A stretch of 64,000 nucleotides of DNA, taken from assembly GCA_963675135.1 (NCBI GenBank), contig OY776134.1, positions 54,579,740-54,643,739 of the forward strand, written 5' to 3'. Source of the stretch: Galeopsis tetrahit. Taxonomy: Eukaryota > Streptophyta > Magnoliopsida > Lamiales > Lamiaceae. The notes beneath the pieces are model-generated. The model was not told the origin of the DNA. It did not search any database and saw only the letters and a list, made by a program, of their open reading frames with translations. Both the position numbers and the translations under genes were made by a program. Shown here one piece after another: positions 45,288-58,175 of this stretch. Within the stretch, counting starts at the first letter, position 1, and every line of letters starts with the position of its first letter.

Positions 45288-45966
45288 CTATTGATGAATT
45301 AAATTCCGGTGCGGCGCTTGGTAAAGATGCCTCGAACTCCTTGATTCGTAACAGCAATGCTTTTTGACGGAGGCGGGATGTCCGACGAACGGAGAGAAAC
45401 GGCTGCGCAACGGCGGGCACGGCGGAGGATTCTGAGGGCGTTGCACAAACGGTGTCGCCGCATACAACGGGAAATCGAAGCAAGAGACCGGAGACGACGG
45501 CTGAGAGACTTTCTTCACAGATTTCAACGGAAACAGCACGGCTCTGATTTTGGCATCTGGAGATACCCTCTCGTACTCTTCGATTAAAATCTGAAGTTCT
45601 TCATCGGATTTTATTGAAATTAACACGTCTAGATCTTCGGTCGGTAACTTGCACTTCAATTCCATGGAAGTTCCACATGATTCCCCAAATTTCACCAAGA
45701 GTTCTGTATAAAGAAGAAATAACACATTAATCTTCAAAGACGATGAAAAGGCACACAAATAAATACGAAAAAAGTTAGTGGGGAACAGGGGAAGGAAAGA
45801 CGAATCGCGTTACAGTACCTGAACATGTAATCGAACGATCGACGGAGAGAACACGAGTGAAACCGCCGACGTAACGGAGTTTGCCGTCGGTGTGGCGAGG
45901 GATGATTTTTCCCCCAAAGCTGTAGAGAAACTTGATTGTTTTGCTCGAGTTCACTTTCTGAGTCAT
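45288..45966 (-). CDS. PB1-domain protein, two exons, 187 aa
   Basis: Exons 45966-45819 and 45703-45288 join in frame (ITCS, then ELLVKFGES). The PB1 fold covers residues about 10-100: a basic cluster KFLYSFGGKIIPR, then DGKLRYVGGFTRVLSVDRSI, and the acidic OPCA-like stretch PTEDLDVLISIKSDEELQIL followed by a conserved EEY. PB1 domains mediate head-to-tail protein interaction. Here the rest is a Pro/Ser-rich tail (FPLYAATPFVQRPQNPPPCP) without kinase or transcription-factor domains, like the many short plant octicosapeptide/Phox/Bem1p proteins. A TATA box lies about 105 bp upstream. Biological partner unknown. Confidence 0.88.
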
Positions 45967-46070
45967 GCTAGAGATTGAAATTTGGAAAAGAGAGAAAAAG
46001 CGGCGGAGGAGGAGAAGAGAGAGGGTTTTTTGTTGCTCTTTTCAAGAAACAGAGAAAGAGTTTAGGAGGA

Positions 46071-46080
46071 GTATTTATAG
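46071..46080 (-). promoter_or_regulatory. Probable TATA box of the PB1 gene
   Basis: The minus strand reads CTATAAATAC, about 105 bases upstream of the start codon at 45966. A CT-rich leader (TCTCTCTTCTCC) lies between. Confidence 0.6.
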
Positions 46081-46089
46081 AATTAGAGG

Positions 46090-48718
46090 GCACTTAAAGT
46101 TTGAAATCCCCTAAAATACGAATTCAACACGGAGAAGGGATTGCGACTGTTCTGATTTTTCTTTAATTTTTTTTTTTCAAGATATGATATTCGAATATTC
46201 GGTTTTTGTTAATAAGCCTATAAGTATAACTACTTAAATATGAAAGGTGAAAAATATCACTAAGCTCCAAACTCACAGTATTATTTTTCAACATCAAATA
46301 ATTGAAGTGACTCGATAAGCATGCTATGTCGACAAGAGTATTTTAAATAAATTAAATATTACGATAAGAATATTGTGGTGATTTTATTTATCTTTTAATG
46401 GTAGTGTAAAATTGAATGTAAATAAAAAAATCACAAATATATAATAAAATTTAAAAATATTGCGATTTTAAAAAATACTTATTTTTTTATGTATAAAATT
46501 ATAATATCTTTTATCGTCAAATTCAATGAAATATATTCTCAATTCGATCACCTATAATATATTTAAGGATTTTTTAAATATATGAATAATATGTTCATAT
46601 CTATATCCAAAATTACTAATGTGATGAGTTTGTACTAATATTATTTGGACAAATATGACATTTCACACCCTATTTTTAGTATTAATTGTATTTTATCATG
46701 TATATTTAATCATTTTGTTTTGTATTGTATTATATTATATATTATGTTGTTTTCGTCAGTTGGTATTTACATAATATATTATCTATATATTTTCTTTAAA
46801 CAAGTAAATATTATTGTAATTTTGAATGGAACTTATAAATAATACTAGTATGTTATAATAATTCTTAAAACTTCATGTTAAATTTTTAATATTTAATTAT
46901 GTTTTCATCATTTTTTTTCTTACGATATCAATATATGTGTAAAATTAAGTTTGTGATATTTGTTGTTATAGCAATTTGTGATACTTATTGCGACTTGCGA
47001 TAACGATATTTGATATTTGTTACGATAGTGATATTCACCCTTTGTAATGATCAGATTGAATGTGTGGTGGCTTTAGATAATTTGTGAAAGGATTATGTGG
47101 CTCAAAGTCTTCAACCAAAAACATAAAGTAGAAATAAATCCTAATAACATTTAGAGAGAATGGAGAACATGGTAAATTTGATCAAAAGACCTTTATATAT
47201 CATATGCATTTAGGTGGCTTCAATATTACATTAAGCATGACTTTAAATGAGGTCATGCGTTCCTATGAGGTGTCCCACGCTATGAAGTGTCACTACGTTC
47301 TTCCTAGCTGATGAATGTTCTGGAATAACACATGCACACGAGGTGATTATATTGTTTTCCTAACACGTGAGACGACCTGACTGATGTGGATGGTTCTCAC
47401 TTAGTTTAGGTGATTGTTTGCCCCAAATGACTTCCATGTGGATCTGCTCATGAGCTGGCCGACCAGTTTGGTTGACCTGAGGACCGACTTATAGGATAAA
47501 CAGGATTACTTTGACGAGGCGGTGTGGTCAAGCACACATGAACATTTTGAATGTTATTGGTCTCTTTTAACTCTGAGGTGTCGTTGTCCCACTTTGCCCT
47601 TGGTGGCGGAAAGTATATGCAACCCTAATGACTACACTTTCCTTGGTGGGAACTCAATAGTGCGAGGTAACCTTTTTCTTTTTGTCAATTTCACACAAAA
47701 ATATCGTAAAAATTTAGTACTAGTGAATATTTTTTGAAATATAATTAATTATGGTAAATTTGGGGCAAATTTTATTGGTCAAATTCCGATCAAAATTTGA
47801 TGAACGAGGATAAGCTTAACTAAAATATATTTTTTCTCCTCAATATTGTTTTACTATAATGACAAAATTATGTTATTACTAAACTATATAAGATCAAAAA
47901 TGTCCTACCACAAATTTAAAAATATTCTAAACACTAATTTTTTAAATTACAATTATTCTCTTGAAAAAGGTTTCTAACAAAAAATTTGTTAATAGTAGCC
48001 TTCAAGTTGCAAAATGTGGAGGAGATTAGAGAACATATTCCATATCTTTCACCTACCTTCCAAGTAATCCCCATGAAATGGAAAAAGAAAAATAATTAAA
48101 TAAATAATACTAAAGAAAAGGAAGAGGATCTTGTGGGGCCACGGCCAGTTGGGGTGCGATTAGTGGCAGCAATGAGGTGGAGTCGTTACAAAGCGTCCGA
48201 ATTTTAGCGCCCCTATTTGAGCGCCACGTGGAGTTGGAGAATCGCGCCGGGTTCTGATTGCCTGTTGTCGCCCCACGCCAAACCCATTCATTTTTCGACA
48301 TCTATCAATCTAACTGCCTCGCCTGTATAATAATTTAAGGCTACCGTTTCATAGTAACTCCCAATGTCCGGCCCCACATCCACATTAAATTCATGTTTAA
48401 TTACTACTTCTATTATTAAAATTTTAATGATCTAGTATGTTCTAATCTCATTTGTTAGAGTATCTACTTAAATCTTGAAGTAATGAGTGAATTTATTTAT
48501 GGAAATGAGTGAGAGAATTAAAAATAAAATAAACTTATTTCAACCGTCCACGTCAAGTGTTTTTATTTTTATTTTTTAAAATTATTTATATAAGTGTGTT
48601 CATTTTCTTTTTAGAGAATATAATATGCACAAGCAGCACAATTACGGTATCTTCACTTAAATTTATTTACTTTATTTTTTAAATAAACACTTTTTAAAAA
48701 AAATATGTGAAAAAAAAA
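46090..48718. other. AT-rich intergenic DNA with one GC-rich island
   Basis: No gene recognised. The island at about 48110-48300 holds a 63-codon minus frame (MSKNEWVWRGATTGNQNPAR) and a GCCACGTGG G-box. I see no domain or splice partner, so it may be an isolated promoter-like or exon remnant. 47260-47680 is of intermediate composition, without recognisable content. Confidence 0.45.
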
Positions 48719-49541
48719 GGGTTAATTGCAAAATAAATCACGAACTTTAGTGTTTTTATCAATTACAACATATTCTTTTTTTCTTTGCAATTCGATACAC
48801 GACCTTTTTAAGTTTTACAATTTAATACACCGATAAATTTTCCGATCAATTTTAATATGATGTGGCGCCGAAAATACAAAATTCGCCACGTAGACTGCCA
48901 ACTAATATATATATATATATATTAAAAAAATTAAATAATAATTAAGCACAAAATTATTTAAAAAATTAAATCATAACTCATTTTTTGTTTCTCAATGGCT
49001 CTCTTGCTCAAATTTACGATTAGAAAAATTATTAATTTAATTCAATAATATATTAGTATTATTTACTGGAAGGATATTATTTTATCTAGAACAACCCAAA
49101 ATCCTTAATAAGACAAAAAATTGTATTTGCTTTAAAAATCTTGGACTATAAAATTTACTAAGTAAGGATTATAGGGATCACCATTGGCAAGGATGCGTAC
49201 GAGTTCTGTATTGAAAGAATTTCCGTCTTCTATTGCGCAGTTGAGAGCCACTTGTACGTTTAGGTTTACTATGCAAATAAGGTTGATGGTTTAATTTTAT
49301 ACTTATTAGAGTTTTGAATTTATTAAATGGGGTTTTTTCATAATAAATACTTAATTAGTTGGCCGTCTATGTGGCGAATTTTTTATTTCCGGCGCCACAT
49401 CATACTAAAATTGGCCGAAAAATCTATCGGTGTATTAAATTGTAAAACTTAAAAAGGTCGTGTATCGAATTGCAAAGAAAAAAAAGATATGTTGTAATTG
49501 ATAAAAACACTAAAGGTCGTGATTTATTTTGCAATTAACCC
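48719..49541. mobile_element. Mutator-like MITE with ~188-bp near-perfect TIRs
   Basis: The left arm starts GGGTTAATTGCAAAATAAAT. The right arm is its reverse complement with only about a dozen differences over some 188 bases, through GATGTGGCGCCG and TTCGCCAC to GCCAACTA. Nine A residues flank both ends (48710-48718, 49542-49550), compatible with a 9-bp TSD. The interior of about 450 bp encodes nothing recognisable. The terminus is shared with the element ending at 3128 and 11891. Confidence 0.85.
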
Positions 49542-49550
49542 AAAAAAAAA

Positions 49551-52181
49551 AGACACAATTTACAGATGAAATATATAAAGACAAAATTTAATCATTAACG
49601 TCTTGAGTTAATCAAACAACTATGATATCGTGTACACTGAAAAAATATGATTATGTAGTTAGTATTGCAACTAATTTAGTGTCAATGAACAAGCAGAATA
49701 ATTTAAGAACCAAAATTTATCATAATCCTAATAATCTGATTTACTTCAGATCTCATGAAATTAGTTTGCATTGTTTTGGTAAGTTAGTAGAATCGACTTT
49801 TTTAAATCTTATATGCTAAAATTCTTAATTATATTATTACGAAAAAAAAATCATGTATATTGGAATATATACCTAAATTTCTTTATTTTTTGTTTTATTG
49901 TAACTTTTTTCTAGTTTGTAGCTTTCTAGTAGTTTGTTCTTCTCCTGCTTGGTTTTGCAGATTGTATCTTCCTTTATTTTGTGCAATCCTCCCCTATTTT
50001 GGGTTTTTTCCCCTAGTGTTTGGACTCTTTTCCCTTATGTGGGACTTTCTCTTCCTATGAGACTTATATTTTGAGTGGTTTGATGGTTTAGTAGAATCCT
50101 GATATTTGGTGGAATTTTGTTCCTTCTTCTGTTCCTACTTTTTGATACAAGTAAACCTTAGTGTGGGGTTGTCTCGTATTGAGAATGGAGATCTGGACTT
50201 TTATGTGGAGCAAAGGGTACACCCATTTTCCTTTTCCTCACGATTGGAGGAGGCAGCGACCGTGAAGATCCGTCTTGAATTTGAAGATCATTAGTTTTGA
50301 GCTTAATATTGTATTGTCACTTAGACTTTGATCTTGTAACCTGTAAAAAAAAAAAAAAACATGAAACTTCAAAGTGCAATATGAAAAGAATTCGAAGCAA
50401 CGTACCTAATTGTCTGCTTAAAAAATGGGTTACTTACTTTATGGCCTCACTATTCATTATTCAACGGTGTAAATTAACAAATTGAGCCAAACACTTTATG
50501 ACATATTTTATAATATAATCTAACAACATTATATTTTGAACGGAATGATTTAAAATAAGCATCTGAAAACCAATAAAGATCAATTTGAGTTGGATAGTTT
50601 TTAATTTTATACTTTATTATTCATTTGAGTTGGATAGTTGGATTTTAGATTTACCAAAATCCCCCAATATTAATTTTAAATGAGAGTAAATTTTATATCA
50701 ATTCAAATAATCAACTTGACGAGTATATGCTAAATATATGAATATCAATCAAATTCATATTATAAATTCTCAAATTCTAACACTGTATATATTATTTTGT
50801 TATCTCTTAAATTGAGGGAGTGTTTGGTTGATAACTTTAAAATTAATGAATACGAGAATAATAGAATGAAAGTATGATGTTTGGTAGGAGAGAACCAAAC
50901 TTTTAATAGCATAAAACTGAGGAACGTATACATCCACCCACACCTAAACATTTGGAGGAATTGAAAATGTTTCCCCTAAAATTTGGTGTTATAATTTTTT
51001 GTTTAGTGATTTTTCTTCTAATATTAAATAATTCTATTTTATATATATGTGTATAATTGTGCAACATATTAAAATAATATAAATATATTAGGGCATATAA
51101 TATTATCCCCAACCCTGATCGAAGGAAAAAATATACTAGTAATTCGTTCGGGATGTATTCTGCAGAAATGGAGATTCTCTATTCCATTGGCGAGTCTAAT
51201 TTTGATTGATCTTTATTTATTAGTGTATTTTAATCTCGTATATAATTAATTATTATAAATTAGTTTATTTTATGATATTATTAAAAATATACTAAAATTA
51301 AACCATGATAAAACAAATAAAGTAACAATAATTGATTTAATTATTGGCTCCAGCATAAATCATGGAAAAGGGCACTAACCGAGGAATCATAGACCACCCT
51401 CGAGCAACATAACACGTAAGTGTAATGTAAGGACATTGTTCCCATTATTCATGTGCTAAGATTCTTTTAAGAACGATACATTGTTTGTACACAGCATGAT
51501 TAATTAATTATATTCTTGTCTTAATTATTTCTAAAAGAATGATATATTAATAATGCAAAGTATAATTAACGCGAGATAAAATATACTCCAATAAAAAAAA
51601 AACATTATTAATAGAAATGAAAAGATTCTTGTCTACTAGACTACTACTTACCCCCATTAAATTTTAAAGATATGAACGGAAGTTTGATCGGACGTTATTT
51701 AGTTTGGAACTATATTCATGTTATGTATGGATTAGAAGTACTAAGTTTACATATTTATTTTTTTTATTTTGTTACTAAAAAGATTTACATATCTCTAAAT
51801 AGATACAATCATCATAATTATCATCCTCATAATATACATATATTTATCATTCATGTCATTACTTGTGAGATTCACTGTACATTCAATACAAACTACGTTA
51901 TTTATTATATATATAAAAGTTTAAAAATTACCCTTCAATTACATTTTTTTTAAACTCTGAAACACCACAAACTTTTTAGAAACAAATGGAGTACTATAAG
52001 TTGTAATGTAATGTAAAAAGCGAAGCAAAATATAACAAATGAAACCGACAATTTAACAATGAAAACTAAAAGAAATAGAGAAAGTTTTATATAAATTAGT
52101 TTTACATTTTAATTTACATTTTATGTGTATTTTTAAATAAACAAAAAATCAAATGTACTATTTTTATACGAGTATATATTA
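49551..52181. other. Intergenic DNA, including a possible poly(A)-tailed retroposon
   Basis: From about 49890 to 50360 a T/G-rich transcript-like stretch ends in about 16 A residues (50345-50360), resembling a 5'-truncated retroposed copy. A 62-codon frame in it (50106-50294, ending KIRLEFEDH) is not recognised, and I found no clear TSD. The remainder is AT-rich with no supported feature. Confidence 0.35.
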
Positions 52182-52655
52182 TGTTCGGTCAACAAGTCAG
52201 TCAACAATTCAACGAAGAAAGTCAAAGACGAACAACCAATAAGAAGCGAGCAAAATAAGTACATTTTAAATGGTCAAACAGGTCAAAATTGTCCACGTGG
52301 CAGCGAGCAAGAATCCTCATGTTCAGCGAGTAAGTGTAATTATAGATGGTGGCAAAGTGATATAGATGGGATCACAAGTGAAGATAGTTGGCACAGTAAA
52401 GGATGACAAGCAATGTCATTGGCGAATAAGATAACTTGAAGATATGAAGAAGGTAGTTATATAAGAAGATCTAAGTCTGAGTGCTCGCCTTAAGCTCAGA
52501 ATAGAGCAACATTTACCGAAAAAAAAAGGAATTCATGTCTCGAGCATTGACAAGTCGAAGGCGGTGCATGTGCTATGATCGGCATCGAGTATGACGACGG
52601 ATGTGACTTAAAGTGGCTGATTACAGAGAGATTTGATGTAAAGTTAATGCACTAA

Positions 52656-53070
52656 GGCGGTGTTTGTTTTAGGATTGGTCAATCCGGATTTGGATTGACC
52701 CAATCTCAATCCAATCTCTCTCAATCCATTTCAATCCAAATACAAATCCAAATATCAATCCACCCCTATAATACACCTATTTTTATACAATCAAATCATT
52801 ATTTTCTTTTCAATCACTCATTCTCTCTCCTACATTCTTCTCCATTTTACTTTCTTTCACACACTCACTCTCTCTCCTATTTTCTTCTATTTCTTACTTT
52901 TCTTTCACTACTAACAATAATAAAAAATATAACATCACTCTTGATGTGACATAAAATTAAATCTACCCCTACTTCTCAATCCTTAACCAAACACAACTTA
53001 CACACAATTACTATTCATGGATTACCCAAATCTCAATTCAATCTACCACAATCCCAAACCAAACACCACC
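52656..53070. mobile_element. Tourist-like (PIF/Harbinger) MITE, 415 bp
   Basis: The left end GGCGGTGTTTGTTTTAGGAT pairs with the right end (minus: GGTGGTGTTTGGTTTGGGAT). The 3-bp TSD TAA lies at 52653-52655 and 53071-53073. The interior is rich in CAATCC/CTCTCTCC and non-coding. Confidence 0.85.
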
Positions 53071-53169
53071 TAAATGCATAAAATAATTACACTAATAGCA
53101 GCTGTATTTACATTTAATAGCAAGTATATTCAATTAATGTGTGGATTAATGCTGAGCTGCCAACACTAA

Positions 53170-53587
53170 GTGGGTGTTTGCAAACACTATAATGTGCTTA
53201 AAAGCATTTTTTTTTTCAAATAGAATCACTTTTGGAGTGTTTGGCAACACAACTAAGTGATTAAATTAAGTTGTTAAAAAGTGATTTTGGTGAAGCACCC
53301 CTCCACCTACTTCTAATAGCTCCTATGTGCTTCTCATCATTGTATTAATCAATTTTACATTTTTACCCTCACAATTTAAATAATATTTTATGTTTACTCA
53401 TTACTTATCCAAATTTAATAAGGGTGTTTTTGTAAAATTATAAAGAAGCTATTTGTTTTGCAAACATCACAACATATACAAAATTGATTAAAAGTGCTTA
53501 ATTTTAAAACATTATCCACTTTCAATTTTATTACAAAAATCAATTTTAATCACTTTTAATCAATCACTATTATTTGCAAACACACCC
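53170..53587. mobile_element. Second Tourist-like MITE, 418 bp
   Basis: The left end GTGGGTGTTTGCAAACAC pairs with the right end (minus: GGGTGTGTTTGCAAATAAT). TSD TAA lies at 53167-53169 and 53588-53590. It belongs to a different family from its neighbour 100 bp away. Subterminal AAAAGTGATTNNN motifs are inverted at both sides. Non-coding. Confidence 0.75.
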
Positions 53588-53884
53588 TAAATGCATGCAA
53601 AGTTGTAACATTGTATAAAAGTCCATTGAATGCTCAATAAATTGATTCGAATTTCATTTCCCTACACTCAAAACCCTAATTTCATCTTCTCTCTCAAGCT
53701 TCCTAAAGTTCTTCCTCAAGAACACATATTTCTTATTAAGAGTTCATCAAGAACATTCTAGATCATCTATCAATCCGTAAAACACCTCTCACAAATAAAT
53801 GATATTGATCATCTATCAATCCGTAAAACACCTCTCACAAATAAATGATATTGTTTTTTGCCGTTTGATCGATACACCCCGACA

Positions 53885-54690
53885 AAAAAGGTTACAACAA
53901 CTATTAATCACTCCTCATTAAAATACATTAATGTTTTGTTTCATTAAAAAAACATTAGTTATACTATAAAATGATAGTATACGCTAAAAATGTTTTACAT
54001 CAAACAAAACACAGAGAAATATTATTTGAACATACTTGTCTGAAAATTATATCAAATTCATGGATGCAAAAGTCAGCGCATATGTGCAAGTTTATGGTAT
54101 AACGACTTGATTTTGCCTTTCAATTTATGTGGGACTAGGTGGCGGCCCAAAACATCCAAAAAAAATTTGATAGTAGTGCGATGTGGCCTTTGTCATGATA
54201 TAATGTGTTTTGACCGAGTTTCATCATTTAAGGGTTGAGATTGCATTTTTTCAGTATTATTTTTGCAAGTTTTAATCACTTTAGGGATCTGTTTGCAATT
54301 TTCTTCTTTTGTTTAAATTATGGTTATGCACATAGAATATATATATATATATATATATATATTTAAATTCTATGTGACCGCCTAGGCATTAGGCGTACCA
54401 TTCCGCCCAACTATCGATTTACGACTTCTGCAACCTTGATGATGCTTGCCTATTATCCCCTTCATTTACAATTTAAATTAACCACGTTTTGACTATAAAC
54501 TTCATTTGCAATTTAAATGTGTTTTTACACTTTTTAATGTTAATTAATTATTTTTTTTTTCTCAATTTATCCTTAAACTCATTAAAAATAACTTAAGCAG
54601 TAATATTTATTTGATCAATTTACCCTTAAACTCATTAAATAATTTACATAGAAAAAATCTTCGAAACCTTATAAATTCCAAAGTTATTAA
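53885..54690. other. AT-rich intergenic DNA
   Basis: No gene seen. It contains a TA microsatellite at about 54337-54362, followed by a GCCTAGGCATTAGGCG phrase of the kind scattered in plant repeats. Confidence 0.5.
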
Positions 54691-54705
54691 TTAAGTGTAA
54701 CACTT

Positions 54706-54810
54706 TTTTTTTTTTTTTTTTATGGAAGTTAAATACTCATCCCTTTTTCTCCTCCCCATGACTCGAACCCAGGACCTGTAAGACCTAGGTAGTGGCTATC
54801 CCACTTTGTT
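54706..54810 (-). mobile_element. tRNA-derived SINE, complete, 15-bp TSD
   Basis: The perfect direct repeat ttaagtgtaacactt flanks the unit at 54691-54705 and 54811-54825. The minus strand begins AACAAAGTGGGATAGCCAC (A-box-like) and carries the B-box GGTTCGAGTC about 50 bases in. It ends after GAGTATTTAACTTCCAT with a run of about 17 A. Pol III promoter boxes, an A tail and a long TSD define a SINE mobilised by LINE machinery. Confidence 0.9.
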
Positions 54811-55185
54811 TTAAGTGTAACACTTGTGTCATGTAAACGCAAATTCATATTAACTCTATCGTGATAATTTATATGTTTAAAAAATAAATGTTCATGTGAA
54901 CTCAGATTCTTTGAAAATTTTGCTTTAGTTCAGAGATAAATCAAATCTTACATGAGAAAACTAATCATATAAGATCAAATAAAATAGTCTATTAATTTAT
55001 TATATAATTATCAAGACCTCTATGATCATAGCAGTTTAAATTAACTAGAGTAACTTTTTAAGTCTTGCATGCGATGAGACTAAGTACGTATGAACACTAT
55101 TCATTTAAGATGATATTGGGCTTAGTATGAACAGTGGGCTTAAATTAGGGTCTGCTGACTGCAGTAAAGTAGTCACTTTCTACAT

Positions 55186-56128
55186 GGGTATGGCTATTTG
55201 CAACTCCATCTTTGTTAAGGGTACTACCCCGATTGATGCACCCCCAAATTTGATTATGCTAGAAACTAGATATATGTACTCTCTCCAAATTGTCCTAAAC
55301 AACATTTTAGCAATTTGGTGCCTTTTACAGCCCCCACTAGCATCTCACCCCAAACTCTAATTTTTATCAACTTTTTCTTCTTTGTCACTTCTCCAATTCC
55401 TCACACCTTACCATAGCAACCATCCGTTTGTTGCCGCTGATACCTGCACCTCCCTTCCTCCCTCTTCCTCTCCCTCTCCTTCCCTCCGGTGTACGACAGA
55501 AGAAAACAACTCCATTTTCCCCACCCTCTCCCAGTTTCGTGCCGCAGAAGAAAAAAAAAAAAAACTCCCTTCCCCACTCTCACCCACCCAAGCCGCGTGT
55601 CGTTAGGCAGGTATGTATTTTTTTTTTAATTTTGACAAATCAGGGTCAAAATTTTACATTTTCATCGATAAATTGTTGTCGACGAAGGTGTATATTTTCG
55701 ACCAGCTATTGTCGATTTTTTTTTTTTTAAATTGAAAATTTTCGACAAATAAGTGTTGAAAATTATAAAAAATTTAAATTTTTAAGTTTTTTTTTTTTGA
55801 ACTTTTGAGATTTTTATGAGATTTTGACACTATTTGTATGAAGTTGGTGGCCGAAAGTGATGGTGACGACGAATGCAATTAAGATTAGAGTTTAAATGTT
55901 GAAAAAAAGTGTAGTTAGTAGTGAGAGTGCATTTAGTAGTGATATTTTGCTTAAAATAGTATTTTGGATTTTTTACATCAATTTATTAAATTAATACATT
56001 TGGAGGGGCAGTGTCCTTAACAAAGACGGATATTTTATTTAAAAGAGTATTTTAAATTTTTTACATTAATATTAAATTAATAAAGTTTGAGGGGAGTGTC
56101 CTTAACAAAGATGGAGGTAGCCGTACCC
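55186..56128. mobile_element. Mutator-like element with CT-rich interior (943 bp)
   Basis: The perfect 9-bp TSD tttctacat lies at 55177-55185 and 56129-56137. The left end GGGTATGGCTATTTGC and the right end (minus: GGGTACGGCTACC) both continue into TCCATCTTTGTTAAGG. The right arm is partly duplicated: GTGTCCTTAACAAAGA occurs at about 56008 and 56095. The interior at 55430-55610 is GC/CT-rich compared with the flanks and could be captured gene DNA, but no frame is recognisable. Confidence 0.88.
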
Positions 56129-56137
56129 TTTCTACAT

Positions 56138-57523
56138 TCAACTTGAAGCCATATTTAGAAGTAGTTTTCGGCCCAATTAAAACTTTGATGCCTGAAAATC
56201 ACTATATGCACTTTTAGAAAATATATTGAAGAAGCGAAATATATATATAAATTCAATTACTCCTATAATTTATATTTAATAAATATTGCAAGGTTTACTA
56301 ATATGAATAAACCATTAAAATAGATCATTGAAAAATGTAATTGGAGGAGAGTTTCAATTTAATATCTTATTTGTCTATTTTATAATTGGAATGAATAAAA
56401 AAATATTTTTTAAAGTTGTTGTAACCAATATGAGTTAAATATTTTTGACAATCCCTAACTAATAGAATCACTTAATATTGAGTCCACTCTCACCTCTAAA
56501 TTCAAACCTCATAAATCCTTGCTAATTCCACGTTCAATATATGTGGCTACATTGTCTATTTCTTATTTAGATTTGTGATAGTTGAAAATAAGACATAACT
56601 AAATTCAAATTTGCATTTAAGAGATCTGACCCACAAGAAAACTTAAGGAAAATGTCAAACAATACAAGCATGAGTTTTTTCTTGATCAAGTCAAAGTATG
56701 CATATATTAATTGAAGAAGTTTCAACCTTCAATCTAACAAAAATGCCCCGATTGACTTGTAATTCTTGATTACGTACACACTTGAGAAGAGTTGTAATAT
56801 AATCGATTTTTAAGATTCTTCATTAAGTTAAATATATTTGTATTTATTATCAATATTTATAAGTATTGAAGAGTGTTTGAGTGAGTGAAATAAGTGGGGT
56901 GTAAAAATTAAATATTTACAAGCTTAAACCTCTATGTGAAAGTGTGGTTTAAGCTATAAATTCATGAATTTTTTTTTTTCGGCTCAATACAATAAAAACA
57001 AAATATATTTCGATTGTTTTTTCCTTCCGATGATAGTAGATGCACACTGTGTTTGGCTATTATGGAATTGAATCAACACATCCTCTTATCATGTCCAAAT
57101 ATAATCAGGATATGAGCGTTTACTTGTGACAGATTAAGTTTTCCGTTGAGTAATTCTTCGTCTCTACTCTATCATTTTGAGGAATTCATCCATTTCGAGA
57201 AGACTGGTTAGAGAAACATGTTCTGATCTTGATTGGCAATGTGTTATTTGGAAATTGAGTAAAGATTGTATTTTTAATCACACTACTCTGGATCTTAGGA
57301 TAACGTTCGACGGTATCCGCTTCTACTTTGAAAAATAGTTGAAAATTCACTTTTCATCCTCGTTTTCCTACTCTTTATTTGATTGGAAGCACTCCCCTAT
57401 TGAATGCGTTACTCGTAGATTGCTGCTCGCGTTCCATATTCATGTAATTCTAAATATTATAATATCATCATTACCTTCTAAAAAAACTAATAAATAATCA
57501 AATAAGTTTAATCGTGTTCTTAA
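56138..57523. other. AT-rich intergenic DNA, no gene seen
   Basis: No supported coding frame, repeat array or element end was found here. Confidence 0.5.
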
Positions 57524-57848
57524 CATATGTTTGGATTGATAAAGTTAATGAACATGAAATCAAATCTTCAAGTATTAATTATGATTAACAAAAAATTACT
57601 CCATATAAAATGAAATCCAAATACAGGAACTTTGAGCGGATACAGAGGTGATATTACAGCTCAGGTTATATCTCATAATGGTGACATATTACATTGGAAA
57701 GACAAATAGAAGTATATACGTTTGAAGATGAAAAAAGAAAGCATACCTCCCAAGAAGAAGGTTCGAGCCATAGATTATCAACTCACAAAAATATCATCTT
57801 TATTATGATATAGGCCTGGTCATATAAGCTGATTTTAAAAAAATTTAC

Positions 57849-58175
57849 CTCGATTATGGCACGCCATAAGCTATCATCAGCATGGATAAGGTTATTGGTT
57901 TCATCGTAGTTGACTCCCTCAACACCAAGTAACCAAGAAAACACTCGATGTCGATTCTTTAGCTTTTCAACTTGGCGGCAACAACGATTGTAGCTAAAGG
58001 ACTTCTTGCGTAACCAATTAACCGTAAATTGTGTGTTACCGATTCCATCTGAGTTATCGCTGGTTGGTGAGAAATTTCCCTCAATTACTTGATCAGAGAG
58101 GACTTCCGCAAATAGGTTGTCGGTATTTGCATCCCAATCTAACCCATATAGGAAATCTTCTTGTTTTTTACTCAT
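57849..58175 (-). CDS. Myb/SANT-like domain protein, first exon (109 aa)
   Basis: The exon starts MSKKQEDFLYGLDWDANTDN and continues FAEVLSDQVIEGNF. It ends IIE at a GTAAAT donor (57848-57847). The motif NRHRVFSWLLGVEGVNYDE and the SLWRAIIE end match the plant Myb/SANT-like (Myb_DNA-bind_3) domain. That domain is found in PIF/Harbinger-associated proteins and L10-interacting proteins, and in known examples binds DNA as partner of a transposase. An upstream ATG at 58259 is in frame but adds non-conserved residues. I could not identify a second exon; downstream DNA on the minus strand is not recognisable. Confidence 0.65.

Larger units (their letters stand above)
52182..53884 (+). mobile_element. 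Possible solo LTR containing two MITEs
   Basis: The stretch starts TGTTCGGTC and ends CCCCGACA, giving a short inverted TG...CA terminus. It contains a TATA-like GTATAAAAG at about 53615 and AATAAA shortly after, in LTR-like order. Two MITEs (52656-53070, 53170-53587) account for about half. A 46-bp unit is tandemly duplicated at 53763-53808/53809-53854. The flanks tatta and aaaaa do not match, so the TSD test fails and the call stays tentative. Confidence 0.3.

Noticed and set aside
50815..50905. GAGTGTTTGGTTG / AACCAAAC inverted pair suggestive of a tiny MITE
   Set aside because: The arms are too short and no target duplication is visible.
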